Source of the DNA: JAFGMQ01 sp036733345
GTDB taxonomy: Bacteria > Desulfobacterota > DSM-4660 > Desulfatiglandales > Desulfatiglandaceae
Direction of reading: 5' to 3'
Assembly (NCBI GenBank): GCA_036733345.1
Contig: DAINAR010000017.1
Coordinates: 1 to 60,650, forward strand
Length of the DNA: 60,650 nucleotides
In this document: positions 60,159 through 60,650 of the stretch, piece after piece
Layout of the letters: every line of letters starts with the position of its first letter
How positions within the stretch are numbered: the first letter of the stretch is position 1
Translations under genes and position numbers: made by a program
Notes under the pieces: generated by a model
What the model saw: only the letters and a program-made list of their open reading frames with translations
Told to the model about the DNA's origin: nothing
Databases searched by the model: none

Positions 60159-60650
60159 GTAAGGGCAGTACCGGGATTTACTCTTGCAGTGAGACTAAGG
60201 GATCGATATAGATTACATAATTACTGAAAAAGTCCCAGAAAAGTGCGTGAGTTGGGGTCAAATCCTGAAGAGTTCATAACTTAGTATGCCGCACCTCAAG
60301 GCTGTTCATGACACTCGCTATTGAAATGATTTGGTTATTAAAGGTAGTCCCTCTATCTTCCAATCACGATTGTGAATTCACAGATAACATTCAATTGAAG
60401 GACGTCCCGGATTCATTCGCTGAAGGCGCTCCTTCGAAAATAGGGTTTGCTTTCTAAAGGCTATTGCCCTACAATTTGTATAATTTAAAGGACAATATTA
60501 GTTGCCTTATGGCACCTTCCGATGTTTGGTAGAAAAATTGTCTGAAAAGACGACATTTTCAATTCAGTGTTCACGGATAGGATGCTTAAGGTTCTTTTTT
60601 TTGATGAAGAGGGACCTTTTTGCGTTTAGAGTGATTGAGCTGATTTAAGA
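60159..60650. other. right-end non-coding stretch
   Basis: No gene with a family signature or ribosome binding site is seen on either strand. A CTGAAAAAGTCCC word near 60223 recalls the AAAAGTC ends of the dispersed repeats. The stretch returns to the AT-rich composition of the rest of the window, unlike the GC-rich 3' part of the preceding gene. Confidence 0.5.

Noticed and set aside
60464..60484. Promoter at the right end with TATAAT at 60479-60484
   Set aside because: The nearest TTG-like -35 word is only 9 bases away and no gene follows within the window.

Overview
The window looks like part of the chromosome of an anaerobic, moderately GC member of the former Deltaproteobacteria (Desulfobacterota). 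That is an inference from gene content: an OFA-family carboxylate transporter, an orphan yqeB of the selenium-dependent molybdenum hydroxylase system, a Cam-type gamma carbonic anhydrase, a KamA radical SAM enzyme, a full MoxR-Bat aerotolerance cluster, many toxin-antitoxin modules and many short dispersed repeats. No marker in the window fixes the genus. A run of 100 N at 32412-32511 shows that it is a scaffolded draft assembly. The two gap edges carry the same 55 bases, so the gap is probably an assembly artefact.

Layout. Positions 1-5200 are an accessory region: a YefM-type antitoxin cut by the left edge, AbrB-RelE, RHH-RelE and Phd-RelE pairs, a GT2 glycosyltransferase, and an AAA/DUF4143 ATPase. 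Positions 5380-18980 are mostly metabolic: gamma carbonic anhydrase, yqeB, nnr, a YhaM-like HD exoribonuclease overlapping class II fba, an OFA transporter, pfkA, two tandem SLC13-type transporters with TrkA_C domains, and a nitronate-monooxygenase-like protein. A fifth TA pair (ParD-like/RelE) lies at 19043-19557.

Positions 19728-23404 hold the most unusual unit: a compact minus-strand operon of two D-Ala-D-Ala-ligase-like ATP-grasp enzymes, a GNAT acetyltransferase and a lysine 2,3-aminomutase-like radical SAM enzyme. A C45-family acyltransferase/hydrolase gene (24155-25570) lies upstream on the same strand. I read this as a candidate pathway for a beta-lysine-containing, possibly acetylated, small peptide.

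Positions 25770-35940 carry a ferredoxin relic, a TrkA_C membrane protein, a small HEPN-like ORF, a YbgC-like thioesterase, ettA, a large HEAT-repeat protein, metF and groES-groEL.

Positions 36419-49715 are a long plus-strand block in which genes overlap or nearly touch. It starts with a Gld-like ABC system (ATPase, permease, GldG-like protein, DUF4340). After a terminator-like hairpin it continues with MoxR, DUF58, a DUF4381-like protein and BatA-E. Dodecin, tilS, mtnA and ilvE follow. The right end holds a two-gene surface unit: a predicted outer-membrane beta-barrel protein and a secreted PKD/Ig-repeat protein whose C-terminal repeats have clearly higher GC than its N-terminal part.

No rRNA, tRNA, CRISPR array or intact insertion sequence was recognised.
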